Shown here: positions 18,712 through 27,818 of the stretch, in pieces
Numbering within the stretch: position 1 is the stretch's first letter
How the letters are laid out: every line of letters starts with the position of its first letter
Assembly (NCBI GenBank): GCA_030748495.1
Contig: JASMLX010000003.1
Coordinates: 1-64,000, forward strand
Source of the DNA: Candidatus Poribacteria bacterium
GTDB taxonomy: Bacteria; Poribacteria; WGA-4E; UBA9662
Length of the DNA stretch: 64,000 nt
Reading direction: 5' to 3'
Program-made: the position numbers and the translations under genes
The notes under the pieces: generated by a model
Seen by the model: the letters and a program-made list of their open reading frames with translations, nothing else
Told to the model about the DNA's origin: nothing
Databases searched by the model: none

Positions 18712-19211
18712 CTAAACATGACACCTTTCAAGTGGTTTAAGAATGAGTTTTTTCTGTCATTGAATACTAGCATTTCTATGATTGTATCTCCAAACATATT
18801 CCGCCAAATAAAAAGCCAATCTTTCCTGGCTGAGACCGCCTTCAGCCGCCAGTCTTCTTGGAAGGTAAGCCCAGAATCCTTCCCGACCATTGATATGGTT
18901 TCCTTGGCCATGGCTGGACTCACCTGGGTTAGGTTTTACCCAGCCATGAACATCGCCATTAGCCGCAACGCCGGTCTAGCTTTTCCAGTTCCCAGAACAG
19001 ATAGTACTTCCCAACTCCACCCGTCGGGAGATCAGAGGTAATAACGTCCTGGCTTCGACATCAGAAACCACTTGCGCTCAAACATTTCCACCTCGGCCTA
19101 GGATGCCAAAAACAGGACTTTTGGAGCTCCCTCTTCCACGTTTACTACCAGCGGCTTTGGCGCGGTGTCTTTTGTTGTTCCATTGTGTCCCAATATAGTT
19201 TTCATATGTGT
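18712..19211 (-). mobile_element. IS1595-family transposase relic
   Basis: One continuous minus-strand frame reads YENYIGTQWNNKRHRAKAAG, VFGILGRGGNV, a stop, AQVVSDVEARTLLPLISRRV, a second stop, then HGQGNHINGREGFWAYLPRR and ERLAFYLAEYVWRYNHRN, a third stop and LILKPLERCHV. This is the ISXO2-like (IS1595) DDE domain, with the HINGxExFW block and the closing YLxExxWRYNHR signature intact. Three in-frame stops and loss of the first catalytic Asp make it inactive. The N-terminal part is missing; the Tn3 relic begins immediately upstream. Confidence 0.8.
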
Positions 19212-19243
19212 AATTTACCAACATTGGTGGCTAAACTGCGACT

Positions 19244-19625
19244 TTACCCAATTGTAAAATCCACTGCTGTAATTTTCCCTTCCTTCAATGACAATGCAAC
19301 TCGGAGCATATCTGATAGATCCGTTTCAATGATGTCCCAGTTGATATCCTCTGAAAATAGAACATCAATATGACGATATTTTCCCTGAGGATCAGGATGG
19401 TAAAATGTCAGATGCTTTCATCTTCTAATCCTTGGTATGAGCCTGATACCCAGGAGGCATGATAGTCCGGACACAACTTCACTCTGTGTTTGTCGCTATG
19501 CAGGGTATCTGGTTGGACTTCGAAATCTTCTCTAAAATATCGAGAAATATGAATGCCTTCATGCACTCCACAAGGAATGAAGTTACTAAACAAGGCAATG
19601 TAGGTTAAGTTTACAGAAATTGAGG
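19244..19625 (-). mobile_element. Tn3-family transposase C-terminal relic
   Basis: Minus-strand pieces in order: YIALFSNFIPCGVHEGIHI, FEVQPDTLHSDKHR, a frameshift, SEVVSGLSCLLGIRLIPRIR, a stop, then KHLTFYHPDPQGKYRHIDVL and FSEDINWDIIETDLSDMLRV, ending with ALSLKEGKITA. This follows the usual Tn3 transposase order (QPDTLHxDTQ, LLGIxLMPRIRNW, YRHIDxLF, WDLIETHW, MRVALSI). One frameshift and a Trp-to-stop change are visible. No resolvase or terminal repeats were found, so only the end of the transposase gene survives. Confidence 0.8.
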
Positions 19626-20082
19626 CTTAAATGATAGTTCCTCAATATTTGGGGGTACTGATGGTGTCATAAGCGCCATTGCTTCAGACCAATTCCTTAC
19701 GCCCTTTAACCCCTTCCCAACGGATGAACATTTACGTTTAATTATCGAGCCAATACTGGCTCATCCCGGGTAGATACGCCCTTGGCTGAAGGTGTGTTAG
19801 AAGCTTTAAGGCCGAATCACGAAGAACTCGATTGTAGATTATAGGTCGACCGGGTCGAGGATCGTCGTTTAAACCTGGTATACTTGTCGTCGCATGATTT
19901 TTTGGGATGGATGTTGAATTATTGGGTGGTATGTAGGACGGATTTGTCTAGTACACCATACGCAAACTATTTTAGCCTTTGCCAAGTAAATTACATTTTT
20001 GCTTTGTGATTGAAACTCAATATCCCTCAATATCCATAACTTCTCCCTAAAAACTGGGAGTAAGTCGGCCTAATAAATCATC
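19626..20082. other. Non-coding stretch before the tRNA-Gly promoter
   Basis: Neither strand has a convincing gene or recognisable relic here. It separates the decayed region from the housekeeping block. Confidence 0.5.
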
Positions 20083-20112
20083 TTGACATCTTTGCAAATA
20101 GATTAGTATAAT
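20083..20112 (+). promoter_or_regulatory. Consensus sigma-70 promoter of tRNA-Gly
   Basis: TTGACA at 20083-20088 and TATAAT at 20107-20112 are both perfect, with an 18-base spacer. The tRNA begins 12 bases after the -10 box. Confidence 0.85.
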
Positions 20113-20124
20113 TGGCGCAACCAT

Positions 20125-20196
20125 GCGGGTGTAGCTCAGCGGTAGAGCATCAGCTTCCCAAGCTGAGGGGCGCGGGTTCAAATCTCGTCACCCGCT
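20125..20196 (+). tRNA. tRNA-Gly (anticodon CCC)
   Basis: This 72-base cloverleaf has acceptor GCGGGTG paired with CACCCGC, a D-arm GCTCAGCGGTAGAGC, anticodon stem TCAGC/GCTGA around TTCCCAA, and a T-loop TTCAAAT. The anticodon CCC reads GGG glycine codons. CCA is not encoded. Confidence 0.95.
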
Positions 20197-20253
20197 TGTT
20201 TGTAACCGCAGTCCATCTGTGGTTTTTATTTTATAAGGCTCCCACCATCATAT

Positions 20254-21390
20254 ATGCGAGAACAAGATCCCATTTTAGAGCAGGAAGTTGTTCACGACCA
20301 ATTCACAGATGCCATCTTAAAAGTTTGGGGGGCTATTCGGCAACACTCAAAACTTTTGACAACCTTATCCGTGGTTATTGTCCTTGCTGCGACAGTTATC
20401 GTTGGCTATTTCCAACGTCAATCATCTAACCGGGCTGAAGCATCTATCCGTTATCAAAAGTTATCGGACCGGTATCAGGTTGGGGAGACAAAATGGCTCT
20501 CGGCAGAAAGTACTGCCGAAAATGATGATTCAGCAAAACCATTCGAAAAGGTTGCTGGCGACTTCAAATCTTTTTTTCAGAACCCGAAATTTGCCAAAAC
20601 CCCTTTCGCAGACCGAGCTAAATATAGCTACGCCAAAATTCAATTTTATCAAGGGGCGGTTGATAGCGCACTAGAGTACTATCAAGATCTAACCCAAAAT
20701 GTGCATTCGGAAAATCAACTGATCGCTGTTTACGCACATCAAGCAATTGCCAGTTGCCATGAACAGAAAGGTGACTACCAGCAAGCAGTTAGTGCCTACA
20801 AAAAGCTGGCAACTTTAACCGCAGACGGACTTTCATCTTTATGGATTGAGCATCTTTCTAAGTCAGCCCAGTTAGGAATGGCAAGATGTCATGAAAAGCT
20901 CAACCAGTCGCAAGATTTGGCTCGGATCTACAATCAGCTACTGAAAGAAATAGAGGATAATATCAAGCAAGGAGTTGACGATAAGAGTCGTGAGCTAACT
21001 ACTCAGGCAAAAGAACTTCTAGTTTCTTTGCCTGATGTTTCAGCCGAAGGAATCTCAGGTTCTACATCCTACAAAGCTTTCCAGGCCTACCAAGCAAAAA
21101 TCCACCGATATAAGGTTCAAAAAGATATTGAAGGTAGATTAGGCGAGCAAGCCAGAGAGAAACTCCGAACCTTCGAAACTCGAGCGACCGATTTCACTGA
21201 AAACCTCGATAAAGCCATCGACTACCAAGAACGAGGCAAGTTGACGACGGCCTGGCGATATTATCGACTGGCCATTGGTGTTGACGGATACGATCCAGAC
21301 TACGGCCGGCAGTCGATCTTCGATTTTGCTCCCAATCGGAAAGTCTACGAATCCGCACTTTTTCATCAGCGTAGAATTGCTAATAACTAA
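20254..21390 (+). CDS. Membrane-anchored TPR protein
   Basis: This 378-residue protein has a short cytoplasmic N-terminus, one transmembrane helix at about residues 37-54 and a long helical domain. Pairs of helices with TPR spacing are visible (KYSYAKIQFYQGAVDSALEY, then AHQAIASCHEQKGDYQQAVSAYKKL, and AQLGMARCHEKLNQSQDLARIYNQL), typical of YfgM/YbgF-like scaffold proteins. The C-terminus has another TPR-like pair ending in RRIANN. It probably holds partners at the outer face of the inner membrane. It follows tRNA-Gly by 57 bases and precedes mutS2 by 42 bases. Confidence 0.8.
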   Translation: MREQDPILEQEVVHDQFTDAILKVWGAIRQHSKLLTTLSVVIVLAATVIVGYFQRQSSNRAEASIRYQKLSDRYQVGETKWLSAESTAENDDSAKPFEKVAGDFKSFFQNPKFAKTPFADRAKYSYAKIQFYQGAVDSALEYYQDLTQNVHSENQLIAVYAHQAIASCHEQKGDYQQAVSAYKKLATLTADGLSSLWIEHLSKSAQLGMARCHEKLNQSQDLARIYNQLLKEIEDNIKQGVDDKSRELTTQAKELLVSLPDVSAEGISGSTSYKAFQAYQAKIHRYKVQKDIEGRLGEQAREKLRTFETRATDFTENLDKAIDYQERGKLTTAWRYYRLAIGVDGYDPDYGRQSIFDFAPNRKVYESALFHQRRIANN

Positions 21391-21432
21391 ATTGATCTAA
21401 AATCTAAATACCCGAGGTGTTGGCTGAATTTA

Positions 21433-23823
21433 ATGTCACACGCAGTCCTCGAATACGGTAAGCTAAAGGACCTCCTAAAGCAGTACACGCTATCGGATTT
21501 GGGGGCTATGCGTGTGGACCAGTTGCAGCCGAGTTATCAGATTGATAACATCCAGTATCAGCAGCGACTATGCAGTGAAGTCAAAATCCACTATCAGACC
21601 TCAAACGGCTTTTCTCTACGTGGTATTCAGGACATCACGGCGGTTTTAGAAAACGCCTCTCGCCTCGGAACGATCCTACCCATCGATCAATTACTCCGTA
21701 TTGCTCGCCTGGCTTCAGTAGCCAAGAAAGTTAAAGCACAAACCAGGAAGCTTGAGGTGGATGACTATCCGATATTGGCTGATCTTACCCAAGATCTACC
21801 GACCTTCCCTGAATTACTGAACGAAACTGATCGTTGCCTCACACCAGAAGGTGATGTCCTCGATAGTGCGAGTTCTACTCTAAAGTCGATTCGTAAAAAA
21901 CAGGCTAATCTATACGAATCGATTCACAACCATCTCAGTTCGATTCTCAAATCCCCTAACTACCAGAAATCGATCCAAGAAAATATCATCACTATTCGCA
22001 ATAACCGATTTGTGATTCCAATTAAGCAAGAGTATAAGTCGAATCTTAATGGTATCGTACATGGCCAATCTGCTAGTGGGGCGACGGTCTTTGTAGAACC
22101 ATTGGAAGTGATTGAAAAAAACAATCAACTACTGCAGCTCACCGATGCTGAGCAGGAAGAGATTCGTCGTATTTTAAGAGCATTGAGTGAAATTGTCCAT
22201 GCAAATGTATTTGGCCTAACAGTTGCGCAACAGATTTTAGCAGATCTTGAGTTTCAGACAGCTAAAGCTAGACTTAGCCAACGACTGAATGCTGTCGAGC
22301 CGATACTTAATACCGAAGGGGATTTGGAACTTATCGCGGCAAGACACCCTCTCCTAGAAATAAATCTGCAAGAAAACCCAACCAACGATACCCCTAAAGA
22401 AATTACACCCACCAGCATTCACATTGGTAATGAGTCTAACACCATCGTAATTACGGGTCCCAATACCGGTGGTAAAACCGTTGTATTGAAAACAGTGGGA
22501 CTCCTAGCTTTGATGGCTCAATCTGGTCTACATATTCCGGCTCAAGCTGGGAGCCAGTTGCCGATCTTTGAACATATTTTCGCTGATATTGGTGATGAGC
22601 AAAGCATTGAGCAGAATCTAAGTACATTCTCGTCTCATATTACAAAGATCGTTGCTATTTTAAACGAAGCAGATGAGAATACGCTGGTTTTGCTCGACGA
22701 AATTGGCGCAGGGACAGATCCAACAGAGGGAACTGCGCTCGGCATGGCCATTATCGATCACCTGTCTCGGGTGGGAGCGAAAACGATCACAACAACACAC
22801 TATAGCGCACTCAAAGCGTTTGCCCATGATCATGGAGAGATGACAAACGCCTCTATGGAATTTGATTGGGAGACGTTAAGTCCAACCTACCGTTTACAGC
22901 TCGGTGTACCCGGTAGTAGCAATGCGATTAAAATAGCTAAACGGTTGGGAATGCCAACTCAAGTGCTAGATGCTGCTAATGCAAAAATCGGCCAACAATC
23001 CGTTGCGGTTGAAAATCTAATCGTTGGGATGCAAGAATCCCAACGTCAGCTTGACGAACAGCACCAACTAGTTGAACAGCAGATCCGGTCAGCAAAGGCT
23101 GCTAAAACAAAATATGAGCGACTGGTCAGTAAGTTTGAAGCCGAGAACCAAGAACTTCAACACGCAGCAGAAAAGGAAGCGGCCGAGATTTTGAAACAGG
23201 CACGTCGCTTAGTTGAAAATACAATTTTCCAAATTCGCCAGAAAGAGGCTTCAAAGGAGGGTGTCCGCTCAGCCTTCACTACTATTGAGCAAGCACAGGA
23301 AGAACTAAAGAAGAAACGATCGACACCACAAAAAACCGAAGGCCAACTCCATACAGCTTTTTCCGTTCGTCCTGGTGATAAGGTTCTGGTTAAAGATCTA
23401 GATCAATTTGGTGAGATTCTCTCTGTCTCCGAAAGAAGAAAAAAACCAATTCGGGTGCAGGTTGGCACCATGCAGTTATCCCTCTCCTATCACGATATTA
23501 GCCAACCTGCACCTGAAGCCCAACAAAAAATGGCTTCAACTTCAGTCTTAACCCTCCAACATCGTAAAACCTCATCAGTATCTAGTGAGCTAAACCTGAT
23601 AGGGCAAAAGGTGGACCCAGCTCTGGAAACAGTAGATAAGTATCTGGATGATGCCTATCTGGCAGGTTTACTGGAGGTCCGGTTAATCCACGGTAAAGGA
23701 ACCGGTGCACTTGGATCGGCAATTCACGACTTTCTGCGAACTCACTTGCTAGTGACTCACTTTTCATTTGCAACTGCGAATCAGGGTGGGGCAGGAGCAA
23801 CACAAGTCAAACTGAAAGAATAG
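21433..23823 (+). CDS. mutS2: MutS2 endonuclease/ribosome-rescue ATPase
   Basis: This is a 796-residue MutS-family ATPase without the mismatch-reading domain. The core and clamp helices precede Walker A GPNTGGKT at 342-349. LVLLDEIGAGTDPTEG is the Walker B/D-loop block, and TTHYSALKAFA follows. A long coiled coil lies around 520-620 (RQLDEQHQLVEQQIRSAKAA). The C-terminal Smr domain shows EVRLIHGKGTGALGSAIHDF with the HGKG motif; the usual LDLRG near its start reads LNLIGQKV, a modest change. Members suppress recombination and act on collided ribosomes. The stop is 3 bases before the dnaG start, so the two are one operon. Confidence 0.93.
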   Translation: MSHAVLEYGKLKDLLKQYTLSDLGAMRVDQLQPSYQIDNIQYQQRLCSEVKIHYQTSNGFSLRGIQDITAVLENASRLGTILPIDQLLRIARLASVAKKVKAQTRKLEVDDYPILADLTQDLPTFPELLNETDRCLTPEGDVLDSASSTLKSIRKKQANLYESIHNHLSSILKSPNYQKSIQENIITIRNNRFVIPIKQEYKSNLNGIVHGQSASGATVFVEPLEVIEKNNQLLQLTDAEQEEIRRILRALSEIVHANVFGLTVAQQILADLEFQTAKARLSQRLNAVEPILNTEGDLELIAARHPLLEINLQENPTNDTPKEITPTSIHIGNESNTIVITGPNTGGKTVVLKTVGLLALMAQSGLHIPAQAGSQLPIFEHIFADIGDEQSIEQNLSTFSSHITKIVAILNEADENTLVLLDEIGAGTDPTEGTALGMAIIDHLSRVGAKTITTTHYSALKAFAHDHGEMTNASMEFDWETLSPTYRLQLGVPGSSNAIKIAKRLGMPTQVLDAANAKIGQQSVAVENLIVGMQESQRQLDEQHQLVEQQIRSAKAAKTKYERLVSKFEAENQELQHAAEKEAAEILKQARRLVENTIFQIRQKEASKEGVRSAFTTIEQAQEELKKKRSTPQKTEGQLHTAFSVRPGDKVLVKDLDQFGEILSVSERRKKPIRVQVGTMQLSLSYHDISQPAPEAQQKMASTSVLTLQHRKTSSVSSELNLIGQKVDPALETVDKYLDDAYLAGLLEVRLIHGKGTGALGSAIHDFLRTHLLVTHFSFATANQGGAGATQVKLKE

Positions 23824-23826
23824 GAA

Positions 23827-25620
23827 ATGAAGCATTCGCCAAACTTCAAAATGAATACCAGTATCCCCTCTGATCTAATTGATCAAATCCGTGCGCAGAG
23901 CGATATTGTAGAGGTCATAGGTGAGCACGGTGTACATCTAAAGTCAGCCGGCAAAGATTTTAAGGGGCTTTGCCCTTTCCATGATGAAAAAACGCCCTCC
24001 TTTACGGCCTCCCGTGGCCGGCAGATGTTCTACTGTTTTGGCTGTCAAGCCGGTGGTAATGTTATTAGCTTTGTGCAAAGATTGGAAGGGAAATCTTTTG
24101 TAGAGACCATTGAATATCTGGCAGAAAGATCCGGTATCGCCTTACCTACGCCAGATGCTAAAGCGCACCAAGCTCAACAGAAGCGACGTAAGCTTCAAGA
24201 TCTCAATCAGTTAGCAATCGACTTTTTCCGCCAGAATTTAATGACACCTGGTATTGGTGGCCGGACGTTGGTTTATCTAAAACAACGGGGAATTTCAGAA
24301 CGCACTATAGAGGATTTTCAACTCGGGTTTGTTCCGGCAGGTCAGCGTCAGTTGATCCAATTTGCCCAAAAGAAAGGCTTTTCCGTTCAACAACTAATTG
24401 ATGTCGGGTTAGCCAAAGAAGATCGTCGAGGTACAACAGATCGCTTCCGAAATCGTGTTATTTTTCCAATTTTCGATGAGCGAAACCGTCCCGTTGCCTT
24501 TGGCGGCCGTGGAACGACCGATGATATTCGTCCCAAATACCTCAACTCAGCTAATACAATTATTTACGATAAAAGTAAAACCCTTTACAATCTTCAGAAC
24601 GCTCGAAAGGAAATCCATCAGACGGGAGTTGCAATTTTAGTCGAAGGCTATTTTGATGCGATTACCCTCTATCAAGCTGGGTTGCATAATGTTGTGGCGT
24701 CACTTGGTACTGCCTTTAGTGAATCTCATGCTCGCCTCTTGAATCGTTTCGCCGATCAGGTGATTATCATCTATGATGGTGATGTTGCAGGATTGCGAGC
24801 CGCAACACGTGGTTTGAATACCTTGGTTAAAGTTGGCTTACAGGTCAAGGTTGCTCTTCTGCCAGAAGGGGATGATCCCGACGAATTTGTTAAAACCCAT
24901 GGCGTTAAAGCCTTTCAGTCTTACCTCGATAAATCGCTAAATCTGATTGAGTTTCAAATCCAATTAGCTGTGGAGCAAGGCGCAATTCAGCGGATTGATG
25001 TTAAGTCAAAAGCGGTGAAGGAGATTGCGGCAACTTTAGCCAGCCTAGACAGTCCGGTGGAATTGAACGCATATGTCAACCAGGTGGCAGGAGAACTGGA
25101 TCTAGATAGGGCCGTTGTTTACCAGGAGTTGGTACGGTTGGGCGTCAAGCCAACGGTAGAGGAAAAATCTACTTCTAAGAGACTAGCGCCGGTTCGCCAT
25201 CAAGTTTCGGCACGAGAGTCGATTGAGTGGCAACTGTTAGAGTCGCTGATCTTAAACCCAAGTCTAATTCCTAAGGCCAAAGATAAGTTTAACATCCAGG
25301 ACCTGCACAATAAAACCTATGCTAAAGTTGGCCAGCTTCTATATGAATCGGAACCGGTCGAGATTGGAGAATTAGTAAATCATTGTGATGAAAGTTCGAA
25401 AGCGATTATCTCCCAAGCATTGATGACCGATAAAGTTCCACCCAATCTTGAAGCCAGAATGATGGGCTGTATTAAGCGATTGAACCAGTTTTTACTATTA
25501 GATTTTGAAAAACAGATGCGATCTTCTGCTTTGGCAGAAGGCAAAGATAACACAGCGACTTTGGTGGAGTTAGTGGAGTTATCAAATCGCAGGCGATTAG
25601 TGGAAAAAAATGTTAGATGA
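23827..25620 (+). CDS. dnaG: DNA primase
   Basis: This 597-residue protein lays down RNA primers for DNA replication with the DnaB helicase. The N-terminal CHC2 zinc site is complete: Cys49, His52, Cys70 and Cys73 in GLCPFHDEKTPSF and FYCFGCQAGG. The catalytic core carries FGGRG and the TOPRIM acidic residues in VEGYFDA and IIYDGDVAG. The C-terminal ~150 residues form the helicase-binding helical bundle. The ATG at 23827 sits 3 bases after the mutS2 stop; an alternative ATG at 23854 (MNTSIPSDLI) would remove nine residues and leaves the domain intact. It is followed by rpoD, the usual macromolecular-synthesis order. Confidence 0.95.
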   Translation: MKHSPNFKMNTSIPSDLIDQIRAQSDIVEVIGEHGVHLKSAGKDFKGLCPFHDEKTPSFTASRGRQMFYCFGCQAGGNVISFVQRLEGKSFVETIEYLAERSGIALPTPDAKAHQAQQKRRKLQDLNQLAIDFFRQNLMTPGIGGRTLVYLKQRGISERTIEDFQLGFVPAGQRQLIQFAQKKGFSVQQLIDVGLAKEDRRGTTDRFRNRVIFPIFDERNRPVAFGGRGTTDDIRPKYLNSANTIIYDKSKTLYNLQNARKEIHQTGVAILVEGYFDAITLYQAGLHNVVASLGTAFSESHARLLNRFADQVIIIYDGDVAGLRAATRGLNTLVKVGLQVKVALLPEGDDPDEFVKTHGVKAFQSYLDKSLNLIEFQIQLAVEQGAIQRIDVKSKAVKEIAATLASLDSPVELNAYVNQVAGELDLDRAVVYQELVRLGVKPTVEEKSTSKRLAPVRHQVSARESIEWQLLESLILNPSLIPKAKDKFNIQDLHNKTYAKVGQLLYESEPVEIGELVNHCDESSKAIISQALMTDKVPPNLEARMMGCIKRLNQFLLLDFEKQMRSSALAEGKDNTATLVELVELSNRRRLVEKNVR

Positions 25621-25711
25621 TAGCATGGTAATCAGCACAATTAGGGGGTTGGAGTGGTAGGTGCTGATATAAATAAACAACAAACTTGCATCAGAATTAA
25701 GGAGGTGTAAT

Positions 25712-25750
25712 GTGAACGCTTTGGAAACGAGGAGATACAAAGCGGTATGA
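25712..25750 (+). CDS. Leader mini-ORF overlapping the rpoD start
   Basis: GGAGGTG at 25701-25707 is the strongest ribosome-binding site in this gap, yet it does not serve rpoD. It precedes a GTG at 25712 that opens a 12-codon frame ([12 protein letters not shown]) whose TGA overlaps the rpoD ATG as ATGA. Such a frame could couple rpoD translation to its own. The site is real; translation is inferred. Confidence 0.4.
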   Translation: MNALETRRYKAV

Positions 25751-27504
25751 GCCAGCGTGTTATACAATTTGACGATAAACCAGGCCTAACTAGTCCTACC
25801 AATTTTCCAGAAATGCAAGGGCAGGAGGAAATCAGCGACCCTACCGAAGCGAAATCGGAAGATCTCGATTTTGGCCTGTATCAGATGGATTTGGAAGATT
25901 TAAATCTTACTACTAGTACGGATCTAGAAGCGGTCCATGACATAGATAGGGAGTATGCAACAATGGGTTTGAGAGATATCCGGTGTACAGGAAGCGTGCA
26001 AAACGAATCCTCCGATAGTCCACATTTTGACTTCGTTGCAGATGAAACCGATAGGGTAGATGATCCTGTTAAGGCTTACCTAAAGGAGATGGGGCGGACC
26101 CCGCTTCTCTCCAAAGAGGATGAAGTTAAGCTTGCGAAAAAAATCCAAGATGGATTTTGGACCATACAGTGCATCTTATTTAAGATGCCGTTTGTGATCG
26201 CAGAGTTCCGAAAGGTTTTGAAGGATATTTTAGCTGAAAAGAGGAGGGCGTGGGAAGTATTTGAAATTAGACGCTTCGATCATACAAACGGTAATAAGGA
26301 GGAGATGTATCTACGGAAAACTAAAGTCTTACTTACCTGCCTTAAGAAATGTGAACTAGATATTCGCAACTTTGAGTATCAACTGTCCATCGGACCTGAG
26401 AACATAGAGATTATTCGTGTCCAGTTGAGTCAAGTCTACGAGGAGATGTTTTCGCAACTCAAACTGATCAAGATCGATACTGCTGAGATTAAGCGAATTT
26501 GTACAATCGTTCGTCAGATTCATACACGCATGAACTCATACCAAAAAACGGTCAATCATTTTGAGTCGCAATCCGGGTTGAGTGCAACTCAAATTTTAAC
26601 TGCAGTTCAACGTGAAGAGGAAACAAATGGCATATCGCTCAAAACTTTAACTGATTACAATACCAGACTGGTTCAAGCCCAACGGTCAATCCTGCGCTTA
26701 GAGCGTAAAATTGGAAAAGCTCATGAACAGTTGCAGCATACTATCGACCGGATCCAAATTGGCGAGGAGATCGCCAGAGAAGCCAAGATGGAAATCGTCG
26801 AGTCTAATTTAAGACTTGTTATCAGTATTGCGAAGAAGTACAAAAGCCGAATGACTAGCTTAGTATTCTTAGATCTAATTCAAGAAGGCAATATCGGTTT
26901 GATGAAAGCCGTCGATAAGTTTGATTATGAACGTGGCTATAAATTCAGCACGTATGCTACCTGGTGGATTCGTCAAGGAATTACTCGTGCGATCGCCGAT
27001 CAAGGTCGTACTATTCGCATTCCTGTCCATATGATCGAGACGATTAATAAGCTAATTCGAACCTCACGTGAAGTTGTACAAGATGTTGGCCGAGAACCAA
27101 CACCGGAAGAGATTGCATCCCAGATGGAAATATCTGCTGATAAAGTCCGTCAGGTGTTAGCAGTTGCTCAAGAGCCAATTTCCTTAGAAACACCCATCGG
27201 AGATGAGGAAGACAGTCATCTTGGTGATTTTATCGAGGATAAGAAAACCAAGTCTCCCGTTGCCGAAACTACAACGATCATGCTCAAAGAGCGAATCATT
27301 GACCTTTTAGAAACACTAACAGATCGGGAGAAAAAAGTAATTCGGATGCGTTTCGGCATAGGTGATGGTCGTCCCCGAACTTTAGAAGAGGTCGGAAACG
27401 AATTTGATGTAACCCGGGAGAGAATTCGGCAGATTGAAGCCAAAGCTCTCCGTAAATTACGGCACCCGGTTCGTAGTCAACATTTAAGAGGATTTTTGGA
27501 ATAA
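25747..27504 (+). CDS. rpoD: Primary sigma factor RpoD (sigma-70)
   Basis: This 585-residue housekeeping sigma factor has region 1.2 at about 105-135 ([20 protein letters not shown]), a long non-conserved insert, and region 2 with [28 protein letters not shown] and [10 protein letters not shown] for core binding and -10 melting. Region 3 is [13 protein letters not shown]. Region 4 ends [20 protein letters not shown], the helix-turn-helix for the -35 box. The N-terminal 1.1 region is acidic and short. The promoters found here (TTGACA/TATAAT type) fit such a factor. A weak AGGAGA lies 12 bases upstream, and the ATG overlaps the stop of a 12-codon leader frame. Confidence 0.95.
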   Translation: MSQRVIQFDDKPGLTSPTNFPEMQGQEEISDPTEAKSEDLDFGLYQMDLEDLNLTTSTDLEAVHDIDREYATMGLRDIRCTGSVQNESSDSPHFDFVADETDRVDDPVKAYLKEMGRTPLLSKEDEVKLAKKIQDGFWTIQCILFKMPFVIAEFRKVLKDILAEKRRAWEVFEIRRFDHTNGNKEEMYLRKTKVLLTCLKKCELDIRNFEYQLSIGPENIEIIRVQLSQVYEEMFSQLKLIKIDTAEIKRICTIVRQIHTRMNSYQKTVNHFESQSGLSATQILTAVQREEETNGISLKTLTDYNTRLVQAQRSILRLERKIGKAHEQLQHTIDRIQIGEEIAREAKMEIVESNLRLVISIAKKYKSRMTSLVFLDLIQEGNIGLMKAVDKFDYERGYKFSTYATWWIRQGITRAIADQGRTIRIPVHMIETINKLIRTSREVVQDVGREPTPEEIASQMEISADKVRQVLAVAQEPISLETPIGDEEDSHLGDFIEDKKTKSPVAETTTIMLKERIIDLLETLTDREKKVIRMRFGIGDGRPRTLEEVGNEFDVTRERIRQIEAKALRKLRHPVRSQHLRGFLE

Positions 27505-27518
27505 CTCCTTGATTTTAT

Positions 27519-27547
27519 TTGACTCTATTGAGAAACTAACATATAAT
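27519..27547 (+). promoter_or_regulatory. Sigma-70 promoter of the tRNA pair
   Basis: TTGACT at 27519-27524 and a perfect TATAAT at 27542-27547 are separated by 17 bases. The box ends 16 bases before the first tRNA. Confidence 0.85.
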
Positions 27548-27563
27548 TACCGCCATCTTGGGT

Positions 27564-27636
27564 GGGCCCATAGCTCAGTGGTTAGAGCAATCGGCTCATA
27601 ACCGATTGGTCCTAGGTTCGAGTCCTAGTGGGCCCA
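27564..27636 (+). tRNA. tRNA with CAT anticodon (Ile2 or elongator Met)
   Basis: This 73-base cloverleaf has acceptor GGGCCCA/TGGGCCC, anticodon stem ATCGG/CCGAT around CTCATAA, and T-loop TTCGAGT. CAT is read as Met, or as Ile for AUA after lysidine modification. The body (AGCTCAGTGGTTAGAGCA, then GGCTCATAACC) resembles tRNA-Ile2 more than elongator Met, but sequence alone does not settle it. Confidence 0.93.
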
Positions 27637-27653
27637 TATATTAATCCTCTTAG

Positions 27654-27725
27654 GGGGCGTTAGCTCAGGGGTAGAGCGCTACCTTCACACGGTAGAAGTC
27701 ACCGGTTCAAATCCAGTACGCCCCA
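27654..27725 (+). tRNA. tRNA-Val (anticodon CAC)
   Basis: This 72-base cloverleaf has acceptor GGGGCGT/ACGCCCC and anticodon stem CTACC/GGTAG around TTCACAC, giving CAC for GTG valine codons. It lies 17 bases after the previous tRNA and probably shares its promoter. Confidence 0.95.
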
Positions 27726-27818
27726 TGTGTTCAACAGCATAGTGTTTACAGCCAAGTTCGTTATGTCGAGAGTGAACAGATTGCTTTCTCAGCCTCAGCT
27801 TAGCGGTACCAAGTTCAG

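Noticed and set aside
18718..19041. A 107-codon plus-strand gene
   Set aside because: It is the complement of the IS1595 transposase relic, whose motifs are unmistakable on the other strand.
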